A DNA stretch of 64,000 nucleotides from Lentisphaeria bacterium (GCA_017462015.1 JAFTRX010000071.1:62001-126000); one strand, 5' to 3'; counted from the stretch's first letter, positions 16,871 through 25,889 are shown. The notes: a model not told the origin generated them from the sequence alone. Made by a program: numbers and translations.

Positions 16871-17380
16871 ATGAAGGCTGAAGATCTCAAAATTACCGTC
16901 ATGGACAAAGGATACCTCATTGAGGTTTCCGGAAGAGCGAATTTTGACTATGCCGTGCCGTTGCGGGAGCTTGCTGAAAAACTGGTTCCCGGCAACTGGA
17001 TACAGTTTGATATGGAGTATTGCGAATCGATGGACAGCACCTTTATGGGGGTGCTGACCATGCTGGCGTTGAAGCTGAGAAAAAGCGGTTCTCCGCAAAT
17101 CATGCTGATAAATGCTTCTGCACAACTTAACAAGCTTCTGCGTGATCTCGGAGTGGCAAAGTTGTTCAAGTTTGTCTCCGGAGAAGAGTCCGGAGTTGCC
17201 GGAAAAACTTCCGGTTCCGTGGTGGAACTTTCATCCGGCAAAACCTTGCTCGATACCGCGCAGACGGTGGTCGATGCCCACAAAACGCTGGTCGAAGCGG
17301 ACAGCAGCAATGCGGATAAATTCAATCAGGTTATTGAATTTGCGGAACAGGATGTTCAGCGTTTGAAGGATAACAAGTGA
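16871..17380 (+). CDS. STAS-domain protein (anti-sigma-factor-antagonist type)
   Basis: 169 residues. Residues 1-105 match a STAS domain: a LIEVSGRANFDYAVPL strand-helix, then MDSTFMGVLTMLALKLR, where the Ser/Thr after Asp is the usual phosphorylated residue in SpoIIAA/RsbV proteins, then LINASAQLNKLLRDLGVAKLF. Such proteins switch sigma factors or other partners by binding a kinase. No kinase gene is adjacent, though a PP2C phosphatase lies 6.5 kb away. The C-terminal ~65 residues are helical and unassigned. GGGAGG precedes the start. Confidence 0.8.
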   Translation: MKAEDLKITVMDKGYLIEVSGRANFDYAVPLRELAEKLVPGNWIQFDMEYCESMDSTFMGVLTMLALKLRKSGSPQIMLINASAQLNKLLRDLGVAKLFKFVSGEESGVAGKTSGSVVELSSGKTLLDTAQTVVDAHKTLVEADSSNADKFNQVIEFAEQDVQRLKDNK

Positions 17381-17381
17381 T

Positions 17382-18092
17382 ATGACCGCTAAAAAGTTGG
17401 TTGCCTTTGACCTTGACGGCACACTTACCCAGCATAAATCACAGCTTGATGATGTAAACCGCGCGGTACTGGAGCGTTTGGCTGAAAAGTATCATCTGTT
17501 GATGCTCGGTGCCGGAAGTTGCGAACGTATTTACCGGCAAATGGGAGAGTTCCCCATTGAGATCATCGGCAACTACGGAATGCAGCACTCGGTTGTGCGC
17601 GATGGAAAGTTTGAAATCGTTGAAAGCAAAAGCTGTGCCGTGGATCGGGAGTGGGTCGATGCAGCTGTAACGCAGTTGCGCCGGGAGTTCGGGTATGAGA
17701 AGTTTTACGGAGACAACGTGGAGTTTCACGCCTCCGGAGTGGTTACGTTTCCGCTGTTGGGGACGGCCGCACCGTTGAATGAAAAGCTCGCCTTTGATCC
17801 TGACCGGAGCAAGCGGCGGAAGATTTATCAGCGTGTGTGTCAGGTCTTTGGTTCCTGGAACGTGTTCATTGGCGGATCATCCAGCTTTGATCTGACTCAA
17901 GGAGAGTGCAATAAATATTTTGCGCTGAAAAGCTTTTGCGAAAATGCCGGTTACTCTCTTGATGAAGCTGTTTACTTCGGAGACGACTTCGGAGAAGGCG
18001 GCAACGATTCCCATGTGAAAAACGGCGGGATCGATTGTATTGAAGTTGTTGATTATCGGGATTTTTCAAAATTGGCAAGTTTTTTGTTTTAA
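17382..18092 (+). CDS. HAD-superfamily phosphatase/mutase resembling eukaryotic-type phosphomannomutase
   Basis: 236 residues. HAD motif I is VAFDLDGTLTQHK at residues 6-18. The cap region has IIGNYGMQHSVVRDGKF, then FIGGSSSFDLTQGECNKYFAL near 165. Motif IV is YFGDDFGEGGNDSHV near 200. The last two blocks resemble the eukaryotic PMM pattern (GG..S.D..P.GwdK.y.L and FGDKT.pGGNDyEI), not the SpsC/ManB type. The expected activity is mannose-6-P to mannose-1-P, or a related sugar-phosphate phosphatase. The start ATG is 1 bp after the STAS stop, so the two are coupled. Confidence 0.75.
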   Translation: MTAKKLVAFDLDGTLTQHKSQLDDVNRAVLERLAEKYHLLMLGAGSCERIYRQMGEFPIEIIGNYGMQHSVVRDGKFEIVESKSCAVDREWVDAAVTQLRREFGYEKFYGDNVEFHASGVVTFPLLGTAAPLNEKLAFDPDRSKRRKIYQRVCQVFGSWNVFIGGSSSFDLTQGECNKYFALKSFCENAGYSLDEAVYFGDDFGEGGNDSHVKNGGIDCIEVVDYRDFSKLASFLF

Positions 18093-18140
18093 TTCCGTTT
18101 CGACGGAGTTTTGTTTATGTTAAAATGACTGGACTTTTTT

Positions 18141-20342
18141 ATGTATAGAACAGAACAAAGCAGAGAAGAATTCAAGCGGGAAGTGCATGTCGATCTTGTC
18201 GTTGCCGGAGGCGGTGTTGCCGGTGTGATCGCGGCAGTTGCCGCCGCCCGGGAAGGGGTAAAAACGGTACTCATCCAGGACAGACCGGTCTTGGGCGGAC
18301 CTTCCAGCAGTGAATGCAGTGACGGCACCGGAAAGATGATGTGCGGCGCGTACAACTACTGCAACCGCAACGCGCGTGAAGCCGGACTGGTCGAAGAGCT
18401 GCGCAACTTCCATTCCCGGCGCTACGTCAACGGCTGGCGTAACCACTGGAGCTTGTCGTTGCGCGATTTTGTGGAAAAAGAGAGCAATATCACCTTGCTG
18501 ATGAATACCGCTCTTTACGATTGCAAATGTGAAAACGGCAAGATTATTTGTGTTTACGCGCGGCAAAGCGGCAGTGAGTTGGAGTACACGGTGTTTGCCG
18601 ATAACTTCATCGATGCCACCGGTGACGGAGCGTTGGGATATCGTGCCGGAGCCGATTTCCGTATGGGACGCGAGGGCAGGGCGGAGTTCAATGAGCCGCT
18701 GGCGCCGGAACAGCCGGACACCAAAACGATGGGAACCAGTATCAGTTTCCGGGCGGAAGATGTGGGACACCCCATCAAGTTTGAAGCGCCGGAATGGGCA
18801 TACAAAATCAACAGTGATGACGACCTGCCGTTCCGGATGCACAACAATCCGACCAGCGGTTACTGGTGGTTGGAATACGGCGGCGAAATCAATACGATCA
18901 CTGATAATGAAGAAATTTACAAGGTGCTGCGCAGTGTGCTGTTCGGCATGTGGGATCATGTGAAAAACGGAGGCGACCACGGCGCAGAAAACTATGCTAT
19001 TTCCTGGGTTGCTCCCGTTGGCGGTAAACGGGAGTCCCGCCGCTTTATGGGGGATTACATCATGCACCAGAGCGATCTTCTTGAACATCCCGACTTCCCG
19101 GATGCCATCGCCTACGGCGGCTGGCCCATTGACATTCATCCGCCGGAAGGAGTGTTCAGTAAAGGTCATCCGGGCAGTACGCCGCCATTCATCTTCCCGG
19201 GAACGTTCCCGATTCCCTTCCGTTCACTTTATTCACGCAACATCAGCAATCTGATGATGGCGGGTCGCGATATCAGTGTCACTCATGTGGCGTTAGGTTC
19301 CACACGGCTTATTGCCACCTGCGGACTTACCGGTCAGGCAGCAGGTACGGCGGCGGCACTGTTGAAGAAGTATGGTTGCACGCCGAGAGAACTTTATCAG
19401 CAGCACATTGGTGAACTGCGGCAGTTGTTGCAAAAACGCGATGGCGTCATCCCCGGTTTTCCGGTGAGTTTGAGTGATGATCTGGCAAAGAAAGCAAAAG
19501 TTTCCGCAACCGGAGCTTTTGCGTTGACCATGGAGACTCCGGAGCGTTTCATTCCGCTGGTGGCGATCGATACGCCGACAAAGAAGTTTGACCCCTGCGA
19601 TGTAGCGCCGAATGACCGGCGGCTTGGAATGAATTTCGTCTGGGACGGGCGGACGTTGGAAAAAATCCGGATTGCAGTAAAAAATGATTCGCAAGAGGAA
19701 AAGGAGCTTACCCTCCGGATCAAAAGTGGATTTTTTGCGGCGGAAGATATCGCCGTTGCCGCTTGTAAAGTTGCGCCCGGAGCGGAAGTTGCTGAATTTG
19801 ATTTCAATTTCGCACTTGCGTTGGGAAGTTACGCTCTTATCTTTGATGATGAACCGCAGATATCTGTAGGTGTTTCTTCGACACATCTGCCCGGATTTGA
19901 GCGGAAGCTGGACGGATGTTATCTTAATTATGAGCATTTTGCCTTGGAGTTTTTGCCCATCCAGCATCCGTATACCCCGGAACGGGTGGTGAACGACTGC
20001 GGCCGCAGTGCGGCAGGAGTGCCGTCACTCTGGATGTCGGATGTTATGGGAGAACGTGAAGCGCTGAAACTTAACTGGGATGCTCCGGTACAGCTCAAAG
20101 AGGTCGATATCGCCTTTGACACCAACCTTGACCGGATAAATCTTGACCGCATTGCACCGGAGTGCGTAAAATCATTCTGTTTGAAAGCGGATGGAAAAGA
20201 GATATTCAGCAGTGACAACAACTCGCAGCGTTTTGTTCATATCGTGCTGCCGGAAGCGGTTGCGTGTTCTGAACTGGCACTGGAAATCACTGGTACTTGG
20301 GGCGATGAGCGCGCGCGGGTGGTTTATCTGCGCTGCTTTTAA
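18141..20342 (+). CDS. FAD-dependent oxidoreductase with C-terminal beta-sandwich domain
   Basis: 733 residues. The N-terminal dinucleotide fold is VDLVVAGGGVAGVIAAVAAA at 17-36, followed by a LGGPSSSECSDG block typical of PF12831-type FAD oxidoreductases. NFIDATGDGALGYRAGADF near 155 and the NLMMAGRDISVTHVALGSTR / GLTGQAAGTAAAL blocks near 370-400 complete the FAD domain. Residues about 480-733 look like a beta-sandwich. This family is common in PVC bacteria near sugar-degradation genes; the substrate is unknown. No signal peptide is seen. The upstream gap is only 48 bp and the Shine-Dalgarno is weak. The gene precedes the Gfo/Idh gene, but that gene has its own promoter. Confidence 0.85.
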   Translation: MYRTEQSREEFKREVHVDLVVAGGGVAGVIAAVAAAREGVKTVLIQDRPVLGGPSSSECSDGTGKMMCGAYNYCNRNAREAGLVEELRNFHSRRYVNGWRNHWSLSLRDFVEKESNITLLMNTALYDCKCENGKIICVYARQSGSELEYTVFADNFIDATGDGALGYRAGADFRMGREGRAEFNEPLAPEQPDTKTMGTSISFRAEDVGHPIKFEAPEWAYKINSDDDLPFRMHNNPTSGYWWLEYGGEINTITDNEEIYKVLRSVLFGMWDHVKNGGDHGAENYAISWVAPVGGKRESRRFMGDYIMHQSDLLEHPDFPDAIAYGGWPIDIHPPEGVFSKGHPGSTPPFIFPGTFPIPFRSLYSRNISNLMMAGRDISVTHVALGSTRLIATCGLTGQAAGTAAALLKKYGCTPRELYQQHIGELRQLLQKRDGVIPGFPVSLSDDLAKKAKVSATGAFALTMETPERFIPLVAIDTPTKKFDPCDVAPNDRRLGMNFVWDGRTLEKIRIAVKNDSQEEKELTLRIKSGFFAAEDIAVAACKVAPGAEVAEFDFNFALALGSYALIFDDEPQISVGVSSTHLPGFERKLDGCYLNYEHFALEFLPIQHPYTPERVVNDCGRSAAGVPSLWMSDVMGEREALKLNWDAPVQLKEVDIAFDTNLDRINLDRIAPECVKSFCLKADGKEIFSSDNNSQRFVHIVLPEAVACSELALEITGTWGDERARVVYLRCF

Positions 20343-20395
20343 ACCGATTTTATGATTCCGCACCGTAATTTTACTGAAATAAAGTTGTAACATGC

Positions 20396-20423
20396 TTGCA
20401 ATTTGATATTTTTAATGTATATT
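20396..20423 (+). promoter_or_regulatory. Promoter for the Gfo/Idh gene
   Basis: TTGCAA (20396-20401), 16-bp spacer, TATATT (20418-20423), followed by an unusually long leader of about 135 bases. Confidence 0.65.
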
Positions 20424-20438
20424 ATTCAACAATAATCG

Positions 20439-20466
20439 TCCGGAAAAATTCCGGATGGTATTTTTT
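20439..20466 (+). promoter_or_regulatory. Leader hairpin with T-tract (possible attenuator)
   Basis: TCCGGAA (20439-20445) and TTCCGGA (20449-20455) form a 7-bp stem with a 3-base loop, followed by TGGTATTTTTTAA. It lies just after the -10 box at 20418-20423 and more than 100 bases before the start codon. It could terminate early transcripts, but this is untested. Confidence 0.4.
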
Positions 20467-20564
20467 AATTTATTGATGCTGTCACGTTTTGGCAGTGTAA
20501 TTATCGCCGGAATAAAATCAGGTTGCCGGTGAGGATCAAACAACTTTGTCAAGGAGTAATTAGA

Positions 20565-21881
20565 ATGACAAAAAAACGGTATGCTGTTTGCGGTGTTTCT
20601 GCACGCGCAATTGGTATGTACATCCGTCCCATGATGCAGAGCTTCAGCCATTGCGCCGAGCTGGTCGCGATGCTGGATATCGACCCGCTGCGTTTCCAGG
20701 TTTGCAAAGATCTGGTTCCGGAAGTGCAGGGCAAGAACATTGCTGAATATACGGTGACCCTCGACAACTGGAAAGAGGTCTTTGACCGCATGATCGAAGA
20801 ACAGAAGGTCGATGCCGTTCTTGTTGTTTGCAAAGACTGCCACCACGTCGACTACATCGTCCGCGGTCTGGAACTCGGTCTCGATGTCATCAGCGAAAAG
20901 CCGATGACCACCAACATCGCCGATGCCCGTCGCGTTATCGAAGCCGAAGACAACTCCAAAGGCAAACTTATCTGTACCTTCAACTACCGTTACAACCCCA
21001 TCCACCGCAAGCTGCGTGAATTGATCGTTGACGGCAAGATCGGTCGCGTCACCCACGTCGACCTGACCTGGTATATCGACATCAAACACGGCTCCAGCTA
21101 CTTCAACCGCTGGAACCGTATGCGCGAAAACTCCGGAAGTCTTTCCATCCACAAATCCAGCCACCACTTTGACCTCGTCGGCTGGTGGATCGACGGTGTG
21201 CCCGAATACGTCCATGCTTTCGGCGCGCTGAACCACTATGGTCCCAACGGCGAATTCAACCCCTCCAAGAAAGATGGCCGTCATTGCAACGATTGCCCGG
21301 AAAAACTCAAGTGCGCTTACAAGAAACGCTGGGCGACCCGCAACTCCACCATCTTCGTCAAAGACGACCACATCAACGCTTACGAAACCAAAGTCAAACA
21401 GTTCAGCGAATATCGTCCTGATATGTGTATCTTTGATTCCGAAATCAACATCTACGATACCTTCGTGGTCAACGTCAAATACAAAAATGGTGCGTTGCTG
21501 AACTACTCCGCCAACTTCTCCACCCCGTATGAAGGTTATCGCCTCGCGATCAACGGTACCCGCGGTCGTTTGGAAACCCAGGAATTCGGCGGTGCCGGCG
21601 GCAAAGGTCTGCCCTCCATCAACGAAGGCGGAATGCGCTACATCGATTACTATCCCATCTTTGAAGGACGTGAACGCATCCACGTTCCCGCCGGTGAAGG
21701 CGGTCACGGCGGCGGCGACCCGCTCATCCTCGAAGACATCTTCCTCGGAGAAGATCCCGATCGCAAGTTCGACATCCTCGCCAAGTCTGTTGACGGTCTG
21801 CGTGCCATCAGCGTTGGTGATGCGGTCTTCACCTCCATCGAAGATGGTCAGGTGCAGGATTTGACCAGCTTTATGCGGTAA
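20565..21881 (+). CDS. Gfo/Idh/MocA family oxidoreductase
   Basis: 438 residues. The N-terminal Rossmann region KKRYAVCGVSARAIGMYI replaces the usual GxGxxG with a looser Gly pattern. VVCKDCHHVDYI and ISEKPMTTNIADARRVIEA (the family's E-K-P motif, near residue 105) follow, then the C-terminal dimerisation domain with SIHKSSHHFDLVGWWI (the catalytic His region). These enzymes oxidise or reduce sugars with NAD(P). I chose ATG 20565 because AAGGAG lies at proper spacing; an upstream in-frame start lacks a site. Codons end strongly in C, suggesting high expression. A strong hairpin terminator follows the stop. Confidence 0.9.
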   Translation: MTKKRYAVCGVSARAIGMYIRPMMQSFSHCAELVAMLDIDPLRFQVCKDLVPEVQGKNIAEYTVTLDNWKEVFDRMIEEQKVDAVLVVCKDCHHVDYIVRGLELGLDVISEKPMTTNIADARRVIEAEDNSKGKLICTFNYRYNPIHRKLRELIVDGKIGRVTHVDLTWYIDIKHGSSYFNRWNRMRENSGSLSIHKSSHHFDLVGWWIDGVPEYVHAFGALNHYGPNGEFNPSKKDGRHCNDCPEKLKCAYKKRWATRNSTIFVKDDHINAYETKVKQFSEYRPDMCIFDSEINIYDTFVVNVKYKNGALLNYSANFSTPYEGYRLAINGTRGRLETQEFGGAGGKGLPSINEGGMRYIDYYPIFEGRERIHVPAGEGGHGGGDPLILEDIFLGEDPDRKFDILAKSVDGLRAISVGDAVFTSIEDGQVQDLTSFMR

Positions 21882-21906
21882 TATCCCGGCGCGATTACAA
21901 AAAGGA

Positions 21907-21948
21907 ACCGTTGCAAAACCTTGAGTTTTGCAACGGTCTTTTTTTTTA
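21907..21948. terminator. Strong bidirectional terminator between Gfo/Idh and the Mur ligase gene
   Basis: ACCGTTGCAAAAC (21907-21919) and GTTTTGCAACGGT (21925-21937) form a 13-bp stem with loop CTTGA. A T-tract follows on the plus strand (21939-21948) and a shorter one on the minus strand. The hairpin plus the next ~25 bases (ATAAGAACAACCTGCGGC) recur behind rpsD at 26870-26924. Confidence 0.88.
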
Positions 21949-21984
21949 TAAGAACAACCTGCGGCGCAGCCGGTGGTTTTTGCC

Positions 21985-23373
21985 TTACTTGCACAACTGA
22001 ACAGCAAAGTCGCTTAAAGAATTATCCCGAGCGCCCATAATGGTGACGATATCCCCTTTTACAGCATTGGTGTCGATAAACGCTTTGACCGCATCGCGAT
22101 CGGGCAGGGTGAGAAAACGTTCCGGCAGAGCAGAGCGGCTCTGCCACTTGGAGTGAATATCTTTTGCCGACGGCGAAAAGCTGGATGTGCCGCCGGCATA
22201 AAACGGCTCAAGCAAAATAAAACGGTCTTCGGGACGAAGAAACTTATCCATATATTCAAAAAGCTGCTCTTCCATAAAACCAAACGGCTTATAACCGTGA
22301 GGCTGAAAGATGGCAATCAATTTCCCGGCGCAACGTTCTCTCATCCCGGAGAGGCAGGAGAGGATTTTTTCCGGATTGTGGGCGTAGTCGTCAAAAACTT
22401 TTGCTCCGGATGATGTGACTCCGGCAAAGTCATCCCGCCGCCAGACTCCGGAAAAGCGTTCCAGTGCGCCGTTGACAGCATCCGGATTTACCCCCAGCAT
22501 CTCCAACATGAGTTTTATGCAGAGCGCGTTGATCGCCATGTGCCGTCCCGGCTTGGGCAACCGGATGGAAGTGTTGTCAGAAAAGCGGACGACAGCACCA
22601 TCGGGGGATGAGGTGTATTCGGTGATGGCGCAACTCGCGTTGGGAGATGATGCATTTGCCGCGGCAATTTTGATATCCAGCCCCTGAGGAATTGCCGTTT
22701 TCACTGCTTCGTAAACCTCTTCTGTCAGCACCGCACCACGACGGATTTGCTTGAGGAACGCTCCAAACATCTCAGCAAGTTCGCGTTTATCATAATGATC
22801 GGTTCCGATATTGAGGATAATTGCATAATCCGCACCGTAATTGAGCAGACTTTTGTCACTTTCATCAGCTTCAAAGACCAGGTGTTGACCTTTGCCGGGA
22901 CGGTAATTCCCGGCGAAAATATCGTTTTTGAATCTCTTTGCCAGACCGCCGGCAAGCATCGCCGGATCAAGGGAGAGGTTTTCCAACGCTTCCGCGAGAT
23001 AACAGCAGACTGTACTTTTGCCGCAGCTGCCGGTGATGGCAATGGAATATTTGCCGGAGATTTCAAGCAGATGCCGCAATAATCCGGAGCGGTGCAACCG
23101 GGGAATGTCTCCGGATTTCATGAAGTCCGGGTTATCTTCTTCGATCGCGGTACTGTAAACAAGCGTATCCGGAAGCGGCGGTGCATCGAAACGGGAACCA
23201 TCCTGCGGGTAAATTTCAATCCCCTGATTTCTCAATGCTCCGATAATGGTACGGTTTTCCGGGCGCTCGGCGCCCCGGTCACTTCCGGTAACGCTTATGC
23301 CAAAATCTTTGGCGGCGGCGGCAAGTCCGCTCATGCCGATACCGCCGATACCGATAAAATGCAGGTTTTTCAT
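21985..23373 (-). CDS. Mur ligase family protein (MurC/Mpl-like)
   Basis: 462 residues with the three-domain Mur ligase layout. The N-terminus is HFIGIGGIGMSGLA, as in UDP-MurNAc:L-alanine ligase (MurC) and Mpl. The ATP loop is ITGSCGKSTVCC at 113-124, where the families usually have GTHGKTTT. EADESDKSLL near 168, NIGTDHYD near 190 and VFDDYAHNPEKI near 325 are canonical. It probably ligates UDP-MurNAc to an amino acid or peptide; MurC against Mpl cannot be settled. It is isolated from other cell-wall genes and transcribed away from the PP2C gene. Confidence 0.85.
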   Translation of the reverse strand: MKNLHFIGIGGIGMSGLAAAAKDFGISVTGSDRGAERPENRTIIGALRNQGIEIYPQDGSRFDAPPLPDTLVYSTAIEEDNPDFMKSGDIPRLHRSGLLRHLLEISGKYSIAITGSCGKSTVCCYLAEALENLSLDPAMLAGGLAKRFKNDIFAGNYRPGKGQHLVFEADESDKSLLNYGADYAIILNIGTDHYDKRELAEMFGAFLKQIRRGAVLTEEVYEAVKTAIPQGLDIKIAAANASSPNASCAITEYTSSPDGAVVRFSDNTSIRLPKPGRHMAINALCIKLMLEMLGVNPDAVNGALERFSGVWRRDDFAGVTSSGAKVFDDYAHNPEKILSCLSGMRERCAGKLIAIFQPHGYKPFGFMEEQLFEYMDKFLRPEDRFILLEPFYAGGTSSFSPSAKDIHSKWQSRSALPERFLTLPDRDAVKAFIDTNAVKGDIVTIMGARDNSLSDFAVQLCK

Positions 23374-23404
23374 AGATTATTTAGCTCCAGATCGGTGAAA
23401 AAAC

Positions 23405-23433
23405 TTGAAATTATACACTTTCTATACTATACT
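23405..23433 (+). promoter_or_regulatory. Promoter for the PP2C-oppF pair
   Basis: TTGAAA (23405-23410), 17-bp spacer, TATACT (23428-23433). Its -10 box overlaps that of the opposite promoter at 23426-23454. Confidence 0.65.
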
Positions 23434-23454
23434 AAGTAAAAGTTAAATTTTCAA
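23426..23454 (-). promoter_or_regulatory. Promoter for the Mur ligase gene
   Basis: On the minus strand TTGAAA (23449-23454), 17-bp spacer, TATAGT (23426-23431). Overlaps the plus-strand PP2C promoter face to face. Confidence 0.65.
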
Positions 23455-23474
23455 TAGTTGTTTGTGCTGAATTC

Positions 23475-24230
23475 ATGAAAAATAATGCCCGTCTTGTCGA
23501 ATTTGCCGGAGAGAGCAACACCGGTTTACTGCGCCATTCCAACGAGGATCATTTTCTCGTGTGTCAACTGCATGGCACCGAGATGGCGCTTGCCGTGGTT
23601 TCCGATGGTATCGGCGGACACTCAAAGGGCGAAATTGCCAGTATGATTTGTTGCCGGGAGTTGTTTCATGCGGCACTTGAGTTGAAGTCGGACGTTGATG
23701 CCGGAGAGTTTTTCCGGCGGCAGCTGTTGGCAGTAAACCGGAAACTTTTTGAACGCAACTACCGTGAAGCAAGAAGACGCCCCATGGGATGCACTGCGGT
23801 TGCGGCTCTTTTTGACCGGGATAAAATCACCGTTGCCAGTGTCGGCGACAGTCGCTTTTACAAATACTCGGTTCCGGATGGAACTTTGACTCAGATAACC
23901 CGGGATCACCGCCCGGATGAAGCTATGCTGGAGAATATCGCCGCACTTTATCATCAGGATAAAGAAGAGTTGCGGTCGCGTTTGCTGTTGAATGCGCTGG
24001 GGACAAAGTATGCTCCGGAAGTCGATATTTTCCACTTGGATGCAGATAAGGATGCACTTTATCTGCTCTGCTCGGACGGTTTGACCGGACAGACTCCGGA
24101 CAGTGTGATATCCCGGGTACTGGCACAACCGGCAGACCGGGTACGCAGTGTCACATCCGGATTGATAAGAGAAGCTCTGCTGCACGGCGCAAGAGATAAT
24201 GTGACGGTCGTGTGTGCCAGATATAAATGA
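23475..24230 (+). CDS. PP2C-family serine/threonine protein phosphatase
   Basis: 251 residues of PP2C (PPM) fold: GLLRHSNEDHFLV (residues 20-30, metal-binding Glu-Asp), VVSDGIGGHSKGEIAS (Asp-Gly metal ligands near 50), GCTAVAALFDRDKITVASVGDSRFY near 105, LLCSDGLTG near 200 and GARDNVTVVCARY at the end. It is a cytoplasmic metal-dependent phosphatase. It overlaps the ATPase gene at its stop, or is separated from it by 11 bp if that gene starts at 24242. No partner kinase is adjacent. Confidence 0.92.
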   Translation: MKNNARLVEFAGESNTGLLRHSNEDHFLVCQLHGTEMALAVVSDGIGGHSKGEIASMICCRELFHAALELKSDVDAGEFFRRQLLAVNRKLFERNYREARRRPMGCTAVAALFDRDKITVASVGDSRFYKYSVPDGTLTQITRDHRPDEAMLENIAALYHQDKEELRSRLLLNALGTKYAPEVDIFHLDADKDALYLLCSDGLTGQTPDSVISRVLAQPADRVRSVTSGLIREALLHGARDNVTVVCARYK

Positions 24231-24241
24231 TGGAGATAAAA

Positions 24242-25222
24242 ATGCCACTTCTTGAAGTAGATGACCTTGCGGTATATTACCCGGTAAAAAGCGGGATTTG
24301 GGGCAAAAAAAAGATGCTGAAAGCGGTCGATGGAGTCTCTTTTACCATTGAACGCGGAGAGACTGTCGGGTTGGTCGGTGAGTCCGGTTGCGGCAAAAGC
24401 ACACTCGGACGGGCTGTGGTCAAACTTGAAGAGCCGTGCCGCGGAACGATTCGTCTTGACGGCGTGGATATGGCGGAAGTCAAAGGGGCGCAGTTGCGGA
24501 AAATGCGGCAGAAGTTCCAGATGATATTTCAGGATCCATACGGTTCACTGAATCCGAGAATGACGGTTTTTGCCGCATTGGATGAAGTTATTTCATTGCA
24601 CCGGAAGCTTGCTCCTGCGGAACGGCGGAAGCAGGCGGTCGAATTGCTGGAATTGGTGGGATTGCCGCCGGAAGCACTTGACCGTTACCCGCACCAGTTT
24701 TCCGGAGGTCAGCGGCAGAGAATCGGTATTGCCCGCGCGCTGGCGCTGGAACCGGATCTGGTGGTGGCTGATGAACCGGTGTCCGCGCTGGACGTCAGCG
24801 TACAGGCATCTATCGTCAATTTGCTGGAAGATATTCAAAGAAAACGCGGAACCGCATTTTTGTTTATCGCCCATGACCTCGCTGTGGTCGAACACATCTC
24901 CAACCGGATATTGGTCATGTACCTCGGCAATATCGTGGAAGAAGCTCCGGCGCACGAGCTGGTTGCTGATCCGAAACATCCTTACACCCGGATGCTTATT
25001 GATGCCATACCGCTGTTGACACCGATGGCTGAGCGGGGAAAAGTGAGCGCTCCGGCAGCAGAAGCGGTTTCTCAAATCGATTTACCTTCCGGCTGTCCGT
25101 TTCATCCCCGCTGTCCGCATGCAACCAACAAGTGCAAAAAAGAAAAACCGCAGTTGCTCCCGGTGAGTGGAAGCAAGCGGCGGTGTGCATGCTTTTGGCA
25201 GGAACGCAGTTCAGAAAAGTAA
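24242..25222 (+). CDS. Oligopeptide/dipeptide ABC transporter ATP-binding protein (OppF/DppF type)
   Basis: About 326 residues. Walker [15 protein letters not shown] near 50, Q-loop [15 protein letters not shown] near 97, signature [15 protein letters not shown] near 155, Walker [15 protein letters not shown] near 175, and the H-loop in FIAHDLAVV near 205. The C-terminal oligo_HPY extension has [14 protein letters not shown], the Cys-rich tail typical of OppD/OppF. I chose ATG 24242 because GGAG sits 6 bases before it. It is an orphan: permease and binding-protein genes are not adjacent, although an OppB-type permease lies at 30.3 kb. The last 12 bp overlap the convergent kinase gene. Confidence 0.92.
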   Translation: MPLLEVDDLAVYYPVKSGIWGKKKMLKAVDGVSFTIERGETVGLVGESGCGKSTLGRAVVKLEEPCRGTIRLDGVDMAEVKGAQLRKMRQKFQMIFQDPYGSLNPRMTVFAALDEVISLHRKLAPAERRKQAVELLELVGLPPEALDRYPHQFSGGQRQRIGIARALALEPDLVVADEPVSALDVSVQASIVNLLEDIQRKRGTAFLFIAHDLAVVEHISNRILVMYLGNIVEEAPAHELVADPKHPYTRMLIDAIPLLTPMAERGKVSAPAAEAVSQIDLPSGCPFHPRCPHATNKCKKEKPQLLPVSGSKRRCACFWQERSSEK

Positions 25223-25855
25223 ACTCAAACTCAATACAGCTCCTGCGGTGAGCGGGATGGTGAAGTTGTCATCTATTTTTAATTGTGCAGTGAACAACTC
25301 CACGACAGCTGCAAGAATCGTTCCGGCAAGTCCAAAGAGATAGAACCATTTTCCCGCATGGCAAATGGTGCCGACGATGGAAAGAAATGCAAAGCCAACG
25401 ATAATAAAACTCAACGTGCCTTCCAGAGATTTGCCGTTGACGATTTTGTGTTTGCCGAATCTTCTGCCGAAGAGTGCGGCAGCGGCATCGCCGGTGAGCA
25501 TAACAACCAGAGAAGCTGCCGCGATGGGAGAGGTAAACAGCACATTTACCAGAATAGCCGCAAACAGAACCGGCGCGCCGCCGGAGACGATCCATTGCCC
25601 CGGCTTAACTTCGGAGCGCAGCATTTTTCCAAAAAGTTTCCCATAAAGTTTGCCCAGATATTTACCGCCATTGGCATAGTCGTGTTCCGATACGAGTGTT
25701 ACCTGCAGGCATACTGCAAAAACTGCAACCGCATACCAGCGTCCATGCGGCACGAACAAACGGGGCAGGGCAATCGTTGCGGCGACCATCCATAAAGACG
25801 AGAGATGTACCGCTTTGCGCTTGATTTCTTCAAAGTAACTTATTGGCTGAGACAT
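25211..25855 (-). CDS. Membrane CTP-dependent diacylglycerol/polyprenol kinase-like protein (DGK1/SEC59/VTE5 type)
   Basis: About 214 residues, mostly hydrophobic with roughly six membrane segments. FEEIKRKAVHLSS at the N-terminus, VVMLTGDAAAALFGRRFGKHK near 120 and VNGKSLEGTLSFI near 145 are the conserved blocks of the dolichol-kinase/phytol-kinase/DGK1 family, related to CdsA. It probably phosphorylates a lipid alcohol or diacylglycerol in the inner membrane. ATG 25855 has GGAAA upstream; a TTG two codons earlier is less likely. The 3' end overlaps the OppF-like gene by 12 bp, tail to tail. Confidence 0.8.
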   Translation of the reverse strand: MSQPISYFEEIKRKAVHLSSLWMVAATIALPRLFVPHGRWYAVAVFAVCLQVTLVSEHDYANGGKYLGKLYGKLFGKMLRSEVKPGQWIVSGGAPVLFAAILVNVLFTSPIAAASLVVMLTGDAAAALFGRRFGKHKIVNGKSLEGTLSFIIVGFAFLSIVGTICHAGKWFYLFGLAGTILAAVVELFTAQLKIDDNFTIPLTAGAVLSLSLLF

Positions 25856-25889
25856 AATCAAGTTTCCGTGGCTGGAACTGTTACAAAAA

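Noticed and set aside
15017-17125. A 702-codon open frame on the minus strand opposite alaS
   Set aside because: It is the antisense shadow of a GC-biased highly expressed gene, has no family features and no ribosome site. Similar long shadows occur opposite the glycosidase-like gene (38447-40615), the Gfo/Idh gene (20412-22007) and uxaC (2110-3834).
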